Source: CAVXZE01 sp963766175 (GTDB lineage Bacteria > Myxococcota_A > UBA9160 > UBA6930). Taken from it: 64,000 nt of DNA. Below, one piece after another: positions 1 through 8,717 of the stretch (positions are counted from its first letter, which is position 1; every line of letters starts with the position of its first letter). Both the position numbers and the translations under genes were made by a program. The stretch covers positions 649,216 to 713,215 of the forward strand of contig CAVXZE010000021.1 in the NCBI GenBank assembly GCA_963766175.1. Reading direction: 5' to 3'. The notes below the pieces were generated by a model. It worked only from the letters and a program-made list of their open reading frames with translations. It made no database searches and was not told the origin of the DNA.

Positions 1-1
1 G

Positions 2-235
2 CTCCTGGCGTCGATCCGCGCGGATTACTTCGGGCGAGCCGCCCTCGGAAAGATCCAGGGATTCATGTCTCCGGTGACCATGGTGGCGGGCGCCACCGGA
101 CCGGTATCCGCCGGATATCTCTTCGATACCACGGGCTCCTACGACAGCGCGTTCCTGACCGTCGGACTGCTGACGATCGCCGGAGGATTCATCATCCTCC
201 TGGCAAAGCCGCACAAGACCGCTGAACAGGCCTGA
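2..235 (+). CDS. MFS-type transporter, C-terminal end (partial)
   Basis: An open frame enters from the left edge and stops at 233-235. Its 77 residues hold two hydrophobic helices, a glycine-rich turn (GATGPVSAGYLFD) and a short basic tail, which is the pattern of the last two helices of a major facilitator permease. The substrate cannot be told. It converges with the amidohydrolase gene on the other strand, with only 11 bp between the two stops. The family call rests on pattern only. Confidence 0.55.
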   Translation, partial: LLASIRADYFGRAALGKIQGFMSPVTMVAGATGPVSAGYLFDTTGSYDSAFLTVGLLTIAGGFIILLAKPHKTAEQA

Positions 236-246
236 CCTACCGACCG

Positions 247-1566
247 TCAGAGCCCCGCTTGCTGCCAGAGTCGCTGGCCGTGCTCCTGGAGGTCGTCCAA
301 AACCCGGTCCTCGTCCATCGTCCGCACCTGGCGGTCCTCCATGACCAGCTTCCCATCGATGACCACCGCATCCACGTCGGCGCCGGTCGCATAATAGACG
401 AGGTTGAAGACCACGTTGGATCTCGGCCTGGTGATGAGCGGACGCAGCTGGGGCCGCCGGGTATCGACCAGGATGAAGTCCGCCAGCTGACCCGGCGCGA
501 TCCGTCCCATCTCCCAGCCGAGCGCACTCGCGGCGTTGGCCGTCGCCATCTCGAGAATCGTCTCTGGAGGCAGCGCTTGCACCCGCTGGTGGAGATGGTT
601 CTGCGCGATGTACGTCACCTTCATCGCCATCAGCAGGTCGAGATTGTCGCTGGCGCTGCCGTCGGTGCCGAGGCAGACGTTGATCCCGGCGCCGAGCATC
701 CGGGGCAGATCGGCGATGCCTTGCCCCCGGTTCATCTTTCCCGTGGCGCAGATCACCGCGTGGAAGTCGCTATCGGAGAGCACTGCGAGGTCCTCGTCGT
801 CCAGCAGCAGCGCATGGGCTCCGAGCACCCGATTTTCGCTGAAGAAGCCCAGCTGCTCGAGGTGCTGCACGGTGGTCGTTCCGGTCCGCCGGCTGATCAA
901 CTCTTGCTCGTGCGGACTCTCGGCCACGTGGATGTGCAGCATCAGGCCGGTGCGGCGCGCCTCTTCGGCCGCCAGCCGGAGCAGCTCGTCGGAGCAGGTG
1001 TAGGCGGCGTGAGGACCCAGCATGGGCTGGATTCGGGGGCACCGGCCCGCCCAGCGCTCGGCAAAGCGCACGCCTTCCTCCACCTCGCGCTTCGCGTCGC
1101 CGGCCTCCCCCCGGTCCAGCATGGTCCGCGAGAGCCCCGCTCGAATCCCGGTCTCCTGGACGGCGCGGGCGACCTGATCCATGTGCGAGAAGTGATTGGC
1201 GAACCCGGTGACGCCGTTCTTGATCATCTCGAGGCAGCCGGCCAGGGCGCCGACGTACACGTCCTCATCGGTGAGGAGAGCTTCGATCCGCCACATCCGG
1301 TCGAAGAAGCCCTTCCCCGCCACGTCCGCGGCGTAGCCGCGAAACAGGGTGGCCGAGGCGTGGGTGTGCGCGTTGATGAGCCCGGGGAGGATCGCCTTGT
1401 CGGTGGCATCCAGCGTGCGCTCCGCGCGAAATTGCGCCGCCAGCCCCTCGGAAGGCCCCACCCCGATCAGTCGATTCCCCTCGACGGCCAACGCGAAGTC
1501 TTCCCGAACGCCGTCGTGCGCATCCACCACCAGGCCGTGTGTGACGAGGAGATCGCAGTCTCTCAT
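247..1566 (-). CDS. Amidohydrolase, cytosine/MTA/SAH-deaminase type
   Basis: A 439-residue cytoplasmic metal-dependent hydrolase of the 5-methylthioadenosine/S-adenosylhomocysteine deaminase and chlorohydrolase group. The order of motifs is typical: a beta-sandwich lead-in, the metal pair in INAHTHAS (His near 67 and 69), HIHVAESPHE near 211-220, a further His near 251, and the metal Asp in LGTDGSASDNLDLL near 302. The frame is open for 31 codons upstream, but ATG at 1566 (MRDCDLL) begins the usual family N-terminus, so it is chosen. The real substrate could be a deaminated base, a guanidine or a triazine-like compound. It diverges from the flavin oxidase operon across a 200-bp gap. Confidence 0.85.
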   Translation of the reverse strand: MRDCDLLVTHGLVVDAHDGVREDFALAVEGNRLIGVGPSEGLAAQFRAERTLDATDKAILPGLINAHTHASATLFRGYAADVAGKGFFDRMWRIEALLTDEDVYVGALAGCLEMIKNGVTGFANHFSHMDQVARAVQETGIRAGLSRTMLDRGEAGDAKREVEEGVRFAERWAGRCPRIQPMLGPHAAYTCSDELLRLAAEEARRTGLMLHIHVAESPHEQELISRRTGTTTVQHLEQLGFFSENRVLGAHALLLDDEDLAVLSDSDFHAVICATGKMNRGQGIADLPRMLGAGINVCLGTDGSASDNLDLLMAMKVTYIAQNHLHQRVQALPPETILEMATANAASALGWEMGRIAPGQLADFILVDTRRPQLRPLITRPRSNVVFNLVYYATGADVDAVVIDGKLVMEDRQVRTMDEDRVLDDLQEHGQRLWQQAGL

Positions 1567-1658
1567 GGCGATGGGGCTTCCCATTCCAGCGGTGCCGGCT
1601 GCCCACTCCGAGAGGTGATGAAACGACTTCTCCATCGAGCCGCCACCGTGGCGGGCCA

Positions 1659-1671
1659 ATCTGACTCAGAT
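1659..1671. promoter_or_regulatory. Perfect palindrome, candidate operator
   Basis: ATCTGA-C-TCAGAT lies between the divergent amidohydrolase and flavin oxidase genes. Six-base arms around one base suit a dimeric repressor. No regulator gene lies beside it, so the role is inferred from position only. Confidence 0.3.
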
Positions 1672-1726
1672 GGGCAGCTATTGATGGTACAGTAGACGCT
1701 ACGCGAGAACGGCTCGCCGTCGCAAG

Positions 1727-1757
1727 ACCGGCCGCGGCTCCAGCCGCGCCGGCCGGT
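1727..1757. promoter_or_regulatory. GC-rich inverted repeat in the leader of the flavin oxidase operon
   Basis: The arms GGCCGCGGCT and AGCCGCGCC pair around a two-base turn, about 12 bp before the ATG at 1769. A hairpin here would sit directly next to the ribosome site GAGGAAA. It could affect translation of the first oxidase gene or be a chance GC-rich palindrome. Confidence 0.25.
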
Positions 1758-1768
1758 GAGGAAATCCA

Positions 1769-3241
1769 ATGGCTGATCACGGGGCATTGCAGAGTCTGCA
1801 AGACGATCTCGGCGCCGCAAGCGTGAGCTGCGAGGAAGCCGCGATACGGGAGTACCAGCCGACCGAGGGCTCAGCGCCCGCGGGCGTGGTGAGAATTCGC
1901 GATTCGGACGCGCTGGTTCGCACCGTGCAGTGGGCGCGCGAGCACAAGACGCCCCTCCTGCCGGTGAGCTCCTCGGCGCCCCACCACGATGCAGTTCTCA
2001 GCGCAGCGGCCGGCGCGGTGATGGTGGATCTCTCCGGCATGAAGAGAGTCATCCAGGCCAACCGCCGCAATCGCGTGACGCTGGTCGAAGCCGGAGTCAG
2101 CTTCGAGGAGCTGGTGCCGATCGCGCACGAGAACGGGCTGCGACCGCTGCTTCCGCTGATGCCGAGGCGCGGGAAGTCGATGCTCGCCTCCTACCTGGAC
2201 CGGGAGCCGACCATCTATCCGAAGTACCAGTGGGACTTTGCCGATCCGCTGCTCTGCATCGAGGTGGTCTATGGAACCGGCGACCTTTTCCGCACCGGGT
2301 CGGCGGCCGGTCCCGGAACCATCGAAGAGCAGTGGCGCTCCAAGGAGTTTCAGAAGAATCCGCTCGGTCCCGGCCAGGGCGACTGGGTCAAGCTGGTGCA
2401 GGGCGCCCAGGGAGGAATCGGCATCGCGACCTGGTGCTCGGCCAAGTGCGAGGTGCTTCCGCGCAGGGAGAGGCTCTTCGTCGCAGGCGCCGATCGGATC
2501 GAGTCGCTCGTCGAAGCGAGCTACCGCCAGCTCCATCGCAAGCTCACCGACATTCACTTCCTCGTCGATCGCGGCGCGCTGGCGAGCCTGGTGGCCAGGA
2601 CACCCGAAGACCTCGAGCGCGCCGCTGCAGCGACCAGTCCCTGGAACCTGGTCTACTCGGTCTCGGGGATCGAGTACTTCCCTGAAGAACGCGCAGCCTA
2701 TCTGGCGCGGGAGGCGGAGAAGGAGGTGCGAACACAGGAAGCCCATCTCGTGCGCCCACCGCTGGTCTCCGAAGCCGAGCTGCTCGAGGCGCTCCTCCAC
2801 CCCGACGGCTCCGTCCACTGGAGGGACCGGGCGCGCGGCGCACACCGCTCCGTCTACTTCCTGACCACCATGGACGAGGCCGGCCGCTTCGACGCCGTCT
2901 TCGACGGGCTGGCCGATCAGAATGGAATCGACGGCGGGCGCGTTCTCCGATACCTCCAGCCGCTGATCGGAGGCCGCGCCTGCCACCTGGAGTTCGTCGT
3001 CGGTGCGGACCCCGCCGATGCAGCCGATCTCGAGAAGGTCGATGCATTCTGCGCGCAGGCAGCTCGACCGCTCATCGAGGCCGGAGCTTTCTTCTCCAGA
3101 CCCCATGGGGCCTGGTCGCAGCCGGCCATGGAGCACGCGCAGTCGTCACTTTGGATCTACCGGAAGATGAAGGACATCTTCGACCCGGACCACATCCTGG
3201 CGCCCGGTCGACTCACGCTGGGAGGAAGCCGTGCCGCCTGA
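1769..3241 (+). CDS. FAD-linked oxidase subunit (FAD_binding_4, VAO/GlcD type)
   Basis: A 490-residue flavoprotein of the vanillyl-alcohol oxidase fold. The N-terminal FAD-binding domain (about residues 30-220) shows the AGVVRIRDSDALVRTVQWA entry, VTLVEAGVSFEELV, and GAQGGIGIAT, the usual glycine-rich FAD contact. The C-terminal end LWIYRKMKDIFDPDHILAPG is the classic close of this family. Ribosome site GAGGAAATCC precedes the ATG. Its stop overlaps the Fe-S subunit by 11 bp, so the two are translated together. Known relatives oxidise hydroxy acids or phenols and pass electrons to an Fe-S partner; the substrate here is unknown. The flavin is probably not bound through a classical N-terminal His, as none is evident. 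Confidence 0.8.
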   Translation: MADHGALQSLQDDLGAASVSCEEAAIREYQPTEGSAPAGVVRIRDSDALVRTVQWAREHKTPLLPVSSSAPHHDAVLSAAAGAVMVDLSGMKRVIQANRRNRVTLVEAGVSFEELVPIAHENGLRPLLPLMPRRGKSMLASYLDREPTIYPKYQWDFADPLLCIEVVYGTGDLFRTGSAAGPGTIEEQWRSKEFQKNPLGPGQGDWVKLVQGAQGGIGIATWCSAKCEVLPRRERLFVAGADRIESLVEASYRQLHRKLTDIHFLVDRGALASLVARTPEDLERAAAATSPWNLVYSVSGIEYFPEERAAYLAREAEKEVRTQEAHLVRPPLVSEAELLEALLHPDGSVHWRDRARGAHRSVYFLTTMDEAGRFDAVFDGLADQNGIDGGRVLRYLQPLIGGRACHLEFVVGADPADAADLEKVDAFCAQAARPLIEAGAFFSRPHGAWSQPAMEHAQSSLWIYRKMKDIFDPDHILAPGRLTLGGSRAA

Positions 3242-4517
3242 TCACAAGAGCATCGAAGATCTGCGTCCGATCAACTCGAAGTGCGTGCGCTGCTCGCTCT
3301 GCAAGTTTCCACCCCTGGTGACGGTGGAGTCGGCGCAGTTCTCCAGCGCCTGCCCCAGCTATCACGAGTACAAGATCCACAGTCACTCCGGGGGCGGACG
3401 GGTGGTGATGGCGCTCTCTCTGGGGGAGGGCCGTGCCGAAATCAGCGACGAGGCGCGCGACGCGTTCTTCCAGTGCACGCTCTGCGGGGCCTGCGACATC
3501 GCCTGCAAGTACTCCTCCGACATCGAGATCCTCGAGATGCTCTACGCGCTCCGCGCCGAGTCGTTCCGGCGGGTGGGTCCGCTGCCCGGCCACCAACGGA
3601 TCCTCGAGCGACTCGACGAGGCGGGACATCCACGGCCCGAGAACGGCAAGAAGGGAGACTGGCTGCGCGAGATGGGGCGCGAGGCGGGCGCCCAAGGCCG
3701 GGAGACGCTCCTCTACGTCGGCGACTGCTACGGACTTCGGCCGGATGCAAGGGAGTCGCTGAAGAACCTGGTGCGTCTGCTCGAAGCCGGCGGCGTCGCC
3801 TTCGGCGCTCTCGGCGACGACGAGCCGAGCACGGCTCGCGTGGCGCTCGACATCGGAGACCTGGAGCGATTCGACAGGCACGCCCAGGCCGCGGCCGATG
3901 CGGTGCGGGCGAGCGGCGCCAAGACGGTGATCTGCGTGGATCCACACGATCTGGACACCTTCCGCGCCCACATCCCCAAGGTCGCCGATCTCGACGGAAT
4001 CCGCTTCGTGCACGCCGTCGAGTTCCTGGACGAGCTCGCGAGCGCGGGCAGGCTGCGACTGAGCAAGCCGCTTCGCAAGCGCGTGGCCTACCACGACCCC
4101 TGCAGGCTCGGGCGCCTCTCCGAGCCGTTCAGACCATGGAGCGGCGAGCTCAAGAAGCTGAAGGGACAGCTGGTCATCTACGACCCACCGCGTCCCGTGA
4201 ACCGGGGCGCGGAAGGCTGCTACGAGCCCCCGAGAACGCTGCTTCGAACCATCCCGGGGCTGGAACTCGTGGAGTTCCACCGCCGCCGCGAGGGGGCCTT
4301 CTGCTGCGGTGGCGGTGACGCCGTCGAAGCGGGTGGATTCGGCGACCTCGTCGCGAACACGGCGGCCCATCGCATGGAGGAGGCCCAGGCGGTGGGCGCG
4401 GAGCTGGTCGCCACGGCCTGCCCCCGCTGCGAGTCGAATCTCACCGCCGCATCCAGCGGGCACTCGATTCCCGTCCGCAACGTCATCGATCTGCTCGCCG
4501 AGTCGCTCGGCGCCTGA
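3231..4517 (+). CDS. Fe-S oxidoreductase with CCG domains (GlcF/HdrD-like)
   Basis: A 428-residue electron-transfer subunit that starts with GTG inside the end of the flavin gene. Two ferredoxin cysteine clusters lie near the N-terminus (CVRCSLCKFPP near residue 20 and CTLCGACDIACKY near 85), the second with the complete CxxCxxCxxxC spacing. The C-terminal half carries a cysteine-rich (CCG) domain with YHDPCRLGR and, further on, FCCGGGD followed by ACPRCESNL. This arrangement matches glycolate oxidase GlcF and heterodisulfide reductase subunit D. It probably carries electrons from the flanking flavoproteins to quinone or another acceptor. The next gene begins 11 bp downstream. Confidence 0.85.
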   Translation: MPPDHKSIEDLRPINSKCVRCSLCKFPPLVTVESAQFSSACPSYHEYKIHSHSGGGRVVMALSLGEGRAEISDEARDAFFQCTLCGACDIACKYSSDIEILEMLYALRAESFRRVGPLPGHQRILERLDEAGHPRPENGKKGDWLREMGREAGAQGRETLLYVGDCYGLRPDARESLKNLVRLLEAGGVAFGALGDDEPSTARVALDIGDLERFDRHAQAAADAVRASGAKTVICVDPHDLDTFRAHIPKVADLDGIRFVHAVEFLDELASAGRLRLSKPLRKRVAYHDPCRLGRLSEPFRPWSGELKKLKGQLVIYDPPRPVNRGAEGCYEPPRTLLRTIPGLELVEFHRRREGAFCCGGGDAVEAGGFGDLVANTAAHRMEEAQAVGAELVATACPRCESNLTAASSGHSIPVRNVIDLLAESLGA

Positions 4518-4528
4518 CGGAGGCCATC

Positions 4529-6355
4529 ATGCCGATCTTCGAGTACGCAGAAGCGATCCGGAGAAGCCCGGAGGAGGTTGCACGGCTCCAGGCGGATCTG
4601 CTCGCCGCGCTTCGAGAGGCGGTCGGTGAGCGCTGGGTCACCATGGACCCGCTCATCCTGGATACCTATGCCTGGCAGTACCTGGCCGAGATGGCCTCCG
4701 GCTCCAACTACATGGAGCGGCCGCTGGCCGTGGTGCTCCCGGCCACCACCGCGGAAGTCGCCGCGATCGTCAAGGCGTGCAACCGCCTCGGCTGCCAGTA
4801 CAAGGCCTTCAGCACCGGCTTCGGCCCCTGGAATGGAGCGACGCGGCCCCACCAGATGGTGCAGATCGATCTCCGCCGCATGGACCGCATCGTCGAGATC
4901 GATGCCAGGAACATGTACGCCGTGGTCGAGCCCTACGTGAGCGGCAACCAGCTTCAGACCGAGGCGATGAAGGTCGGCCTCAACACCCACATCGTCGGCG
5001 CCGGCGGCCAGTGCTCGGTGCTCGCCTCGGCCACCTCGGTGATGGGCAACAGTTGGGACGGGATCTCGACCGGCTACTCGGGCCGCAATCTTCTCGGTGT
5101 CGAATGGGTGACTCCCACCGGCGAGATCGCGCGGCTCGGCTCCTTCGAGGACGACGCCAGGCCCTGGAGCGGCGACGGTCCCGGGTTCTCCCTTCGTGGA
5201 GCGATGCGAGGCCACGCGGGCGCCTTCGGTGGCCTCGGGGTCTTCACGCGCTGCGCACTGAAGCTCTATCCATGGCATGGCCCCGCCAAGCTCGAGGTCT
5301 CGGGCACCTCTCCCGACTACATGGTCGAGATTCCCGAGCACCATGCCGCCGGACTGATCGTCGTCGACGGCTGGCAGGAGATGGCCGAAGTCGGCTACCG
5401 CCTCTGCGAGGCGGAGATCCTGGATCTGCTGGGAAGGAATGCTCCCGCCCTCGTCTCGGCGCTGCTCACCGTCGACAACAACGAGTTTGCGGAGCTCTAC
5501 GAGATCCCGCTCCTGCACGAGATGTACTACGCGCTGACCTTCATCATCGCCGGGCAGGACGAGGAGGACCTGCGCTACAAGCTCAAGACGCTCAAGAAGA
5601 TTGCCAAGGAGGTGGGTGGCGGCCTGCTGCTGAGCGGCAACGGACGCGACAAGCTCTACTGGGCAATGCGCGCGCTGCGCGCACTGGCGCACAAGGCGGG
5701 CTGGAAGGCCGTGCTCGGGTCATTGCCGGCCGTCTGGCGCCACGTGCTCGCGAAAGAGGTCAAGAAGCACGGACTCGCGAGAGGCCTCGACCGTGTCAGC
5801 CACACCATGTACGGAGCCGCCATCCGTTCCGGCGACAACATGAAGGCCGCCTTCCGCTACGGTGGCAGCTTCCACACCTCGATGGGCTCGCTGACATCGC
5901 TGGATTGTGCAGTTCGGGGAGCCATCGCCGGCGAGCAGATCAAGAAGAGCTTCATCGAGAGGGGAACGATCTTCGACGACGGCTGCGACAACGCCTGGGG
6001 CGGCGTCTACGAGGGCGGGTGCTTCGCGCACCTGGAGGAGCTCGCCATGTACGACCCCCGCGACCCCTACTGTCGCGAGCATCTCTCCGACTTCATCATC
6101 GAGACCAATCAGGCCTGCATCGATCATCGTCTGGGAATGCCGATCAACGCAATCGGTCCGCCGAACCACATCGCCTTCGACCCGGTGTGCATGAACTACG
6201 ACCGCTGGCAGCGCGCGATCAAGGCGGCGATGGATCCGGCCAACGCGTCGGATCCGTCCTTCTACACCGACCCGGACTTCCAACCCGGGCCGAGCTTCCA
6301 GGCGGCGATGGCGCGCGTCGAGAAACACCGCGCCAAGATCGTCTTCGATGACTGA
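4529..6355 (+). CDS. Second FAD-linked oxidase subunit (PCMH-type FAD domain)
   Basis: A 608-residue flavoprotein, third gene of the operon. Residues around 60-260 form the PCMH-type FAD domain: LAVVLPATTAEVAAIVKAC, FSTGFGPWNGA, the repeated VEPYVSGNQLQ and VGAGGQCSVLAS contacts, and GHAGAFGGLGVFTRCALKL. The rest is a long cap region with conserved-looking DNAWGGVYEGG and ending near FQPGPSFQAAMARVEKHRAKI. It is longer than GlcD (about 500), mostly in the cap. Two different flavoproteins around one Fe-S protein recall GlcD-GlcE-GlcF, but order and sizes differ, so the complex may act on another substrate. Confidence 0.8.
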   Translation: MPIFEYAEAIRRSPEEVARLQADLLAALREAVGERWVTMDPLILDTYAWQYLAEMASGSNYMERPLAVVLPATTAEVAAIVKACNRLGCQYKAFSTGFGPWNGATRPHQMVQIDLRRMDRIVEIDARNMYAVVEPYVSGNQLQTEAMKVGLNTHIVGAGGQCSVLASATSVMGNSWDGISTGYSGRNLLGVEWVTPTGEIARLGSFEDDARPWSGDGPGFSLRGAMRGHAGAFGGLGVFTRCALKLYPWHGPAKLEVSGTSPDYMVEIPEHHAAGLIVVDGWQEMAEVGYRLCEAEILDLLGRNAPALVSALLTVDNNEFAELYEIPLLHEMYYALTFIIAGQDEEDLRYKLKTLKKIAKEVGGGLLLSGNGRDKLYWAMRALRALAHKAGWKAVLGSLPAVWRHVLAKEVKKHGLARGLDRVSHTMYGAAIRSGDNMKAAFRYGGSFHTSMGSLTSLDCAVRGAIAGEQIKKSFIERGTIFDDGCDNAWGGVYEGGCFAHLEELAMYDPRDPYCREHLSDFIIETNQACIDHRLGMPINAIGPPNHIAFDPVCMNYDRWQRAIKAAMDPANASDPSFYTDPDFQPGPSFQAAMARVEKHRAKIVFDD

Positions 6356-6439
6356 GGATCTCGTGCGCCAGTGGTCGCGCACCCTTGGAGTCTGGAGGAC
6401 GGAGACCTCTCACTCTGACTGGCCCGCAATTGGGGGGCG

Positions 6440-6454
6440 AGGTCAGTATGACCT
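6440..6454. promoter_or_regulatory. Inverted repeat AGGTCA-N3-TGACCT, candidate operator
   Basis: A perfect 6-bp inverted repeat with a 3-bp centre lies in the 224-bp gap before the SDR gene. Its symmetry and position suit a TetR- or GntR-type operator. No regulator gene is adjacent. No convincing -10/-35 pair could be picked beside it. Confidence 0.35.
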
Positions 6455-6579
6455 GACTCCTCCAGATCGATCCAGCCAGATTGCGAGTATCGCGTCGAGA
6501 CGCCCCTTTTCTGATTTGCTGGCCGTTGCCGGATCGACGCTAAGCTTGGACCTCGGATTCAGGCGCAGGAGATCGAACC

Positions 6580-7449
6580 ATGGGCGTCTACGACGTCGAC
6601 ATGACGGGCCGACAGGTCATGGTCACCGGGTGCACCGCCGGACTCGGACGAGCCGGTGCGATCAAGCTCGCAGAGATGGGTGCCGACGTCGCGCTGGTCT
6701 GCCGCAATCGCAGCAAGGGAGAAACGCTACAGGAGGAGATCGCGCAACGAACCCGGCGCGACTGCGCTTCGCTCTTCGTGGGTGATCTCGGGTCCCAGAG
6801 GGACATCCGCGCCATCGCCGAGGCCTATCTCTCGACGGAGCGACCCCTGCACGTGCTCTTCAACAACGCGGGCGTGATCATGCAGAGGAAGACCGAGACG
6901 GTGGACGGCTTCGAAACCACCTTCGGGGTGAACCACATCGGTTATTTCCTCCTGACCCTTCTCCTCGTGGAGCGCCTCGAGGCCTCGGCGCCGGCTCGGA
7001 TCGTCAACACCGCCTCCGACGCGCACAAATCCTCCGGCGGTCGCCTCGACTTCGACAACCTCCGGGCCGGGAAGAAGTTCAGCATCATGCGCGCCTACGG
7101 GAGCTCGAAGCTCGCCAACATCCTCTTTACCCGGGAACTCGCCCGGCGCCTCCAGGGGCGTGGCATCACGGCCAACGCCTTCCATCCGGGCATGGTGGGA
7201 AGCGACTTCTCGAAGAACAACGGCCTGCTCGCCCGAATCGTGATGAACCTGCTCCGTCCCTTCTCGCGAAGCCCCCTCAAAGGCGCCGAGACGGGCATCT
7301 ACCTCTGCGCCTCTCCCGAGGTCGAGGGCGCGACCGGGCGTTACTACTACGACTGCGGGGAGCACGAGCCCGCCGAGCAGGCGACGAACGACGAGGATGC
7401 AGAGCGCCTCTGGGAGCTCAGCGAGGGCTGGACCGCGGCGAGCCTCTGA
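6580..7449 (+). CDS. Short-chain dehydrogenase, retinol-dehydrogenase-like
   Basis: A 289-residue NAD(P)-dependent oxidoreductase of the SDR family. The cofactor loop is TGCTAGLGRAG near residue 17, NNAG is near 95, the catalytic Ser lies in NTASDAHKS and the catalytic pair in YGSSK near 172. The domain with NHIGYFLLTLLL and the C-terminal NAFHPGMVGSDF is that of RDH11/WWOX-like members, which act on lipophilic alcohols or ketones. Ribosome site GCAGGAGATCGAACC is well placed. It is a single gene flanked by gaps on both sides. Confidence 0.85.
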   Translation: MGVYDVDMTGRQVMVTGCTAGLGRAGAIKLAEMGADVALVCRNRSKGETLQEEIAQRTRRDCASLFVGDLGSQRDIRAIAEAYLSTERPLHVLFNNAGVIMQRKTETVDGFETTFGVNHIGYFLLTLLLVERLEASAPARIVNTASDAHKSSGGRLDFDNLRAGKKFSIMRAYGSSKLANILFTRELARRLQGRGITANAFHPGMVGSDFSKNNGLLARIVMNLLRPFSRSPLKGAETGIYLCASPEVEGATGRYYYDCGEHEPAEQATNDEDAERLWELSEGWTAASL

Positions 7450-7484
7450 GGCACCCCTCCACACCAGGTGCGGCGCTCGCGTGC

Positions 7485-8678
7485 CTACAGTCTGAACCGG
7501 GTGCACATCAGGTACTGGATGGGCCGCTCGTCGTCGCTGTATTCGTGATAGGCGGCGATGATGGTCCCGTCCTTCAGCTGGGTCACCGTGGGGTACCCGA
7601 TGTGCCAGTATTGGGCATAGATCAAGGTGTCCTGAAGAGTGCGGGCGCCCATACCACCGGAAGGTCTCGGCACGCCTCCTTCCCGGATGGTGAACTCGTT
7701 ACCGACGTCCCAGGTCACGCCGTCTTCCGAGACACAGCCGCGGACACCCCACGGCGCCTTCCTGTAGCCATAGACCGCCAGGACTCGCCCGTCCGCGAGC
7801 TGCGCGATGTCGGCCGGGTAGCCCCAGAGGGGGGTCCGCTTCGGTGGACTCCAGGTAATCCCATCGTCTTCCGAGTGAACCAGCCACATGTTGTCCTGCC
7901 GCTTTGGCTTGTGGCTGGTCCTCATCAGGCACACCAGTCTGCCGTCGCGTAACCGTGTCATCCCGGGCTCCATGAACTCGATGATGCTGGCCGGGTCATA
8001 GGCCGCGGTGGACCAGTACTCCCAGTTGTCACCTCCGTCATCCGATCTCAAGAGGAAGCACCGCTCCGTCTCCGCTCCCGATTCGCCCAACCCTGCCGTC
8101 CCCAGATTGCCTTGAAGCGGCATCAACAGCCCGCCATCGGGAAGCTCGATGATGTGCCCCGCCCCGGACCCTCCACAGCCATAAGGTCCCAGGACCGAGC
8201 TGTGGACAGGACTGGTGTTGACCGCGATCGGCTCGCTCCAGGTGCTGCCGTCATCGTTGGACTTGAGTAGAGCGTACCCCGTCTGTCTCTTGAGACGTTC
8301 GGGCATTCCCGGAGGAGGGAGACCGAGCATCTGATCTCCTTCCGACTTGATGCCCGTGGGTGCGATGAAGCTGCACACCCGGGTGTGCATCAAGATGGTT
8401 CCATTGGACGCCTGGGCGAAGGCACAGTCCCAGTTGCCCATGAAAGCGGTGTAGGGCCAGATCACCTGCTTGGTGGAGGGATCCCAGATCTTCCCCCCGT
8501 CTTTGGACTTGATCAGGCAGGACTGACCGCTGTCGGCGTGGATCGGGTATCTCTCCTCGTTGAACCCCATCAGGACTTCGCCGTTTTGCAGCGCGACGAT
8601 ACTCACCTGATTGCAGGCGTGGGCCAGCTCCGGGTCCTTGAAGACGAAGACGTGCTCGACATCCTTCATCTGCACCAT
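7485..8678 (-). CDS. Sialidase/BNR-repeat (six-bladed propeller) protein
   Basis: A 397-residue protein without a signal peptide. At least five Asp-box motifs are visible (SKDGGKIW, SNDDGSTW, SDDGGDNW, SEDDGITW, SEDGVTW), spaced as in six-bladed beta propellers of exo-alpha-sialidases and related BNR proteins. Arg, Tyr and Glu residues that could form an active site are present, but identity with true sialidases cannot be proved by eye. Many environmental members are not sialidases. The ATG at 8678, preceded by AGGAGGAGG, is preferred over a TTG one codon upstream. Confidence 0.75.
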   Translation of the reverse strand: MVQMKDVEHVFVFKDPELAHACNQVSIVALQNGEVLMGFNEERYPIHADSGQSCLIKSKDGGKIWDPSTKQVIWPYTAFMGNWDCAFAQASNGTILMHTRVCSFIAPTGIKSEGDQMLGLPPPGMPERLKRQTGYALLKSNDDGSTWSEPIAVNTSPVHSSVLGPYGCGGSGAGHIIELPDGGLLMPLQGNLGTAGLGESGAETERCFLLRSDDGGDNWEYWSTAAYDPASIIEFMEPGMTRLRDGRLVCLMRTSHKPKRQDNMWLVHSEDDGITWSPPKRTPLWGYPADIAQLADGRVLAVYGYRKAPWGVRGCVSEDGVTWDVGNEFTIREGGVPRPSGGMGARTLQDTLIYAQYWHIGYPTVTQLKDGTIIAAYHEYSDDERPIQYLMCTRFRL

Positions 8679-8717
8679 CAAGACTCCTCCTCCTGGAATC
8701 GGGTCCGAGAGCCGCGG

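Noticed and set aside
259..1695. Long plus-strand open frame opposite the amidohydrolase
   Set aside because: Composition is Arg/His/Pro-rich and no domain is seen; it is the antisense shadow of a gene with complete motifs.
4220..5692. 490-codon minus-strand frame opposite the second flavin oxidase
   Set aside because: Same reason: high GC keeps the antisense frame open, while the plus strand codes a full FAD domain.
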